Below are positions 63,045 through 64,000 of a stretch of 64,000 bases of DNA, in pieces. The notes under the pieces are model-generated. The model ran no database searches, had not been told where the DNA came from, and worked only from the letters and a program-made list of their open reading frames with translations. The DNA comes from Paraburkholderia sabiae (GTDB lineage: Bacteria > Pseudomonadota > Gammaproteobacteria > Burkholderiales > Burkholderiaceae), in the NCBI RefSeq assembly GCF_030412785.1, contig NZ_CP125295.1, positions 6,386,001-6,450,000 on the forward strand, given 5' to 3'. Within the stretch, counting starts at the first letter, position 1; the number at the start of each line of letters is the position of its first letter. A program made the position numbers and the translations under genes.

Positions 63045-64000
63045 TCAGTTGCCGCTTTCTTCGTACGCGCTCCACATGCCTTCTAGCGCATCTTCGAAGT
63101 TGCGCGCGAAGCGGTGCGCATCGCACATCGGTGAAGCGAGCACATGTTCGCGCAAGCCTGCGCGCAACTTTGCCAGCGATTCGACACTCGACGCGAGTTC
63201 TCGAACCTTCTGGACGTAGCTCGCCTGATCGTCGCAGATCCACTCGCCGAATCCCGCCGAATGCAGCACGCTTTCGCAGATGTGGCCGAGGAAACGATCG
63301 CCCTTCATCGCGACGACGGGCACGCCCATCCACAGCGATTCCGCCGTCGTCGTGCCGCCCGGATACGGGAACGGACTCAGCACGATATCGACGCGATGAT
63401 ATGTCTTGAAGTACTCGCCGCGCTTCGATCCTCCTTCGAGAATCAGTTGCGACGCGTCGATCCCACGCTCTGCGAAGCGCTGGAGCGTTGCGTCGACGGC
63501 ATGCTTGCGATCGAGTTCGTGCGCCTTGATGAGCAGACGCGAGTCGGGCACTTCACGCAATACGCGCACCCACAGATCGAGCACCTCATCCGTCATCTTC
63601 GCGAGCTTGCCGAGATAGCCGAAGGTGACGAAGCCATTTGCCTGCATCGGCAGCGGCCCCACCGACACATCATGCTCCGGCGGCGTCATGCACAGATAGC
63701 CGTCGGGCAGATGCCACGGCTTTTCGATGAAGTGATGCGCTTCCTCGGGCGGCAACACGTAACGGTCGCCGAGCACATAATCCATCTGCGCGATGCCCGT
63801 CGACGCAAAAAATCCAAGCCACGTCACCTGAACGGGCGCCGGCTTCATCGCAAACACCGACAACCGGTTGAACGCCGTATGGCCCGACATGTCGAGCAGG
63901 ATGTCGATGCGATCGTCGAAAATCCGCTGGGCCGCGGCCTCGCGCGAAAGCTTCCACAGTTGCGTCCATTCGCCGAAGAGCGGCTTGAGCCGTTGCGTCG
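63045..64000 (-). CDS. SPINDLY/OGT-family glycosyltransferase (5' part outside window)
   Basis: The frame is open to the right edge, so only about the C-terminal 317 residues are present. It matches the GT41 O-GlcNAc-transferase-like family: DILLDMSGHTAFNRL, then APVQVTWLGFFASTGIAQMD, DYVLGD and SPFPYPGGTTTAESLWMGVP. These form the nucleotide-sugar-binding GT-B core; the usual TPR array would lie upstream. Its place next to fliC-fliD-fliT suggests it glycosylates flagellin, which is inference. Confidence 0.88.
   Translation of the reverse strand, partial: TQRLKPLFGEWTQLWKLSREAAAQRIFDDRIDILLDMSGHTAFNRLSVFAMKPAPVQVTWLGFFASTGIAQMDYVLGDRYVLPPEEAHHFIEKPWHLPDGYLCMTPPEHDVSVGPLPMQANGFVTFGYLGKLAKMTDEVLDLWVRVLREVPDSRLLIKAHELDRKHAVDATLQRFAERGIDASQLILEGGSKRGEYFKTYHRVDIVLSPFPYPGGTTTAESLWMGVPVVAMKGDRFLGHICESVLHSAGFGEWICDDQASYVQKVRELASSVESLAKLRAGLREHVLASPMCDAHRFARNFEDALEGMWSAYEESGN

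Overview
This window is a high-GC (third codon positions mostly G or C) chromosomal segment from a beta-proteobacterium of the Burkholderiaceae, most likely Paraburkholderia. The flagellin and CheY sequences, the FlhDC master regulator, the motAB-cheYAW-mcp-cheRDBYZ gene order and the DUF3443/DUF2844 pair all fit that group. The genus is inferred from remembered family resemblance, not from a search.

Layout. Positions 1-11667 (+) carry a flagellar basal-body and export operon: the end of fliF, then fliGHIJK, a long palindromic repeat, and fliLMNOPQR. Positions 12308-15516 (-) hold flgKL, and 16290-17039 (-) a YcgR/PilZ flagellar brake. Positions 17410-25194 (-) hold flgBCDEFGHIJ, with flgA-flgM-flgN divergent at 25434-27727 (+). 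Positions 28518-32020 (-) carry flhF-flhG-fliA and 32352-35683 (-) flhBA. Two exported proteins of unknown function (DUF2844, DUF3443) follow at 35857-37693 (-). Positions 37981-49490 (-) hold motAB and the chemotaxis operon, and 49662-50723 (-) flhDC. After a GT4 glycosyltransferase (51399-52463, +) comes housekeeping or accessory DNA: an H-NS-like protein, aquaporin Z, a small secreted protein, a HAD phosphatase, an N-acetylglucosamine-kinase-like protein, tag, an unknown protein, rpsU and an aldo/keto reductase. Positions 60158-62895 (+) hold fliC-fliD-fliT. The window ends inside a SPINDLY/OGT-type glycosyltransferase (-), which may glycosylate flagellin.

How the genes work together. FlhDC is expected to switch on the basal-body operons. 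FliA (sigma-28) and its anti-sigma factor FlgM then control late genes. Sigma-28-like promoters can be read directly upstream of flgM, motA, ycgR and fliC, and a weaker one upstream of flgK. CheA/W/Y/Z/R/B/D plus one local receptor make the sensory circuit, and MotAB and FliG/M/N make the motor and switch.

Most unusual. Four copies of a 499-526 bp imperfect palindrome sit just downstream of gene 3' ends (6393-6891, 11678-12203, 15714-16237, 27841-28366). Each arm carries two local hairpins, and arms come in two covarying sequence types. The neighbouring DNA, including the 3' ends of adjacent genes, shows a mirror-image strand bias: T-ending codons accumulate toward the element from both sides. 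I see no transposase, integrase, CRISPR array, tRNA or rRNA gene in the window.
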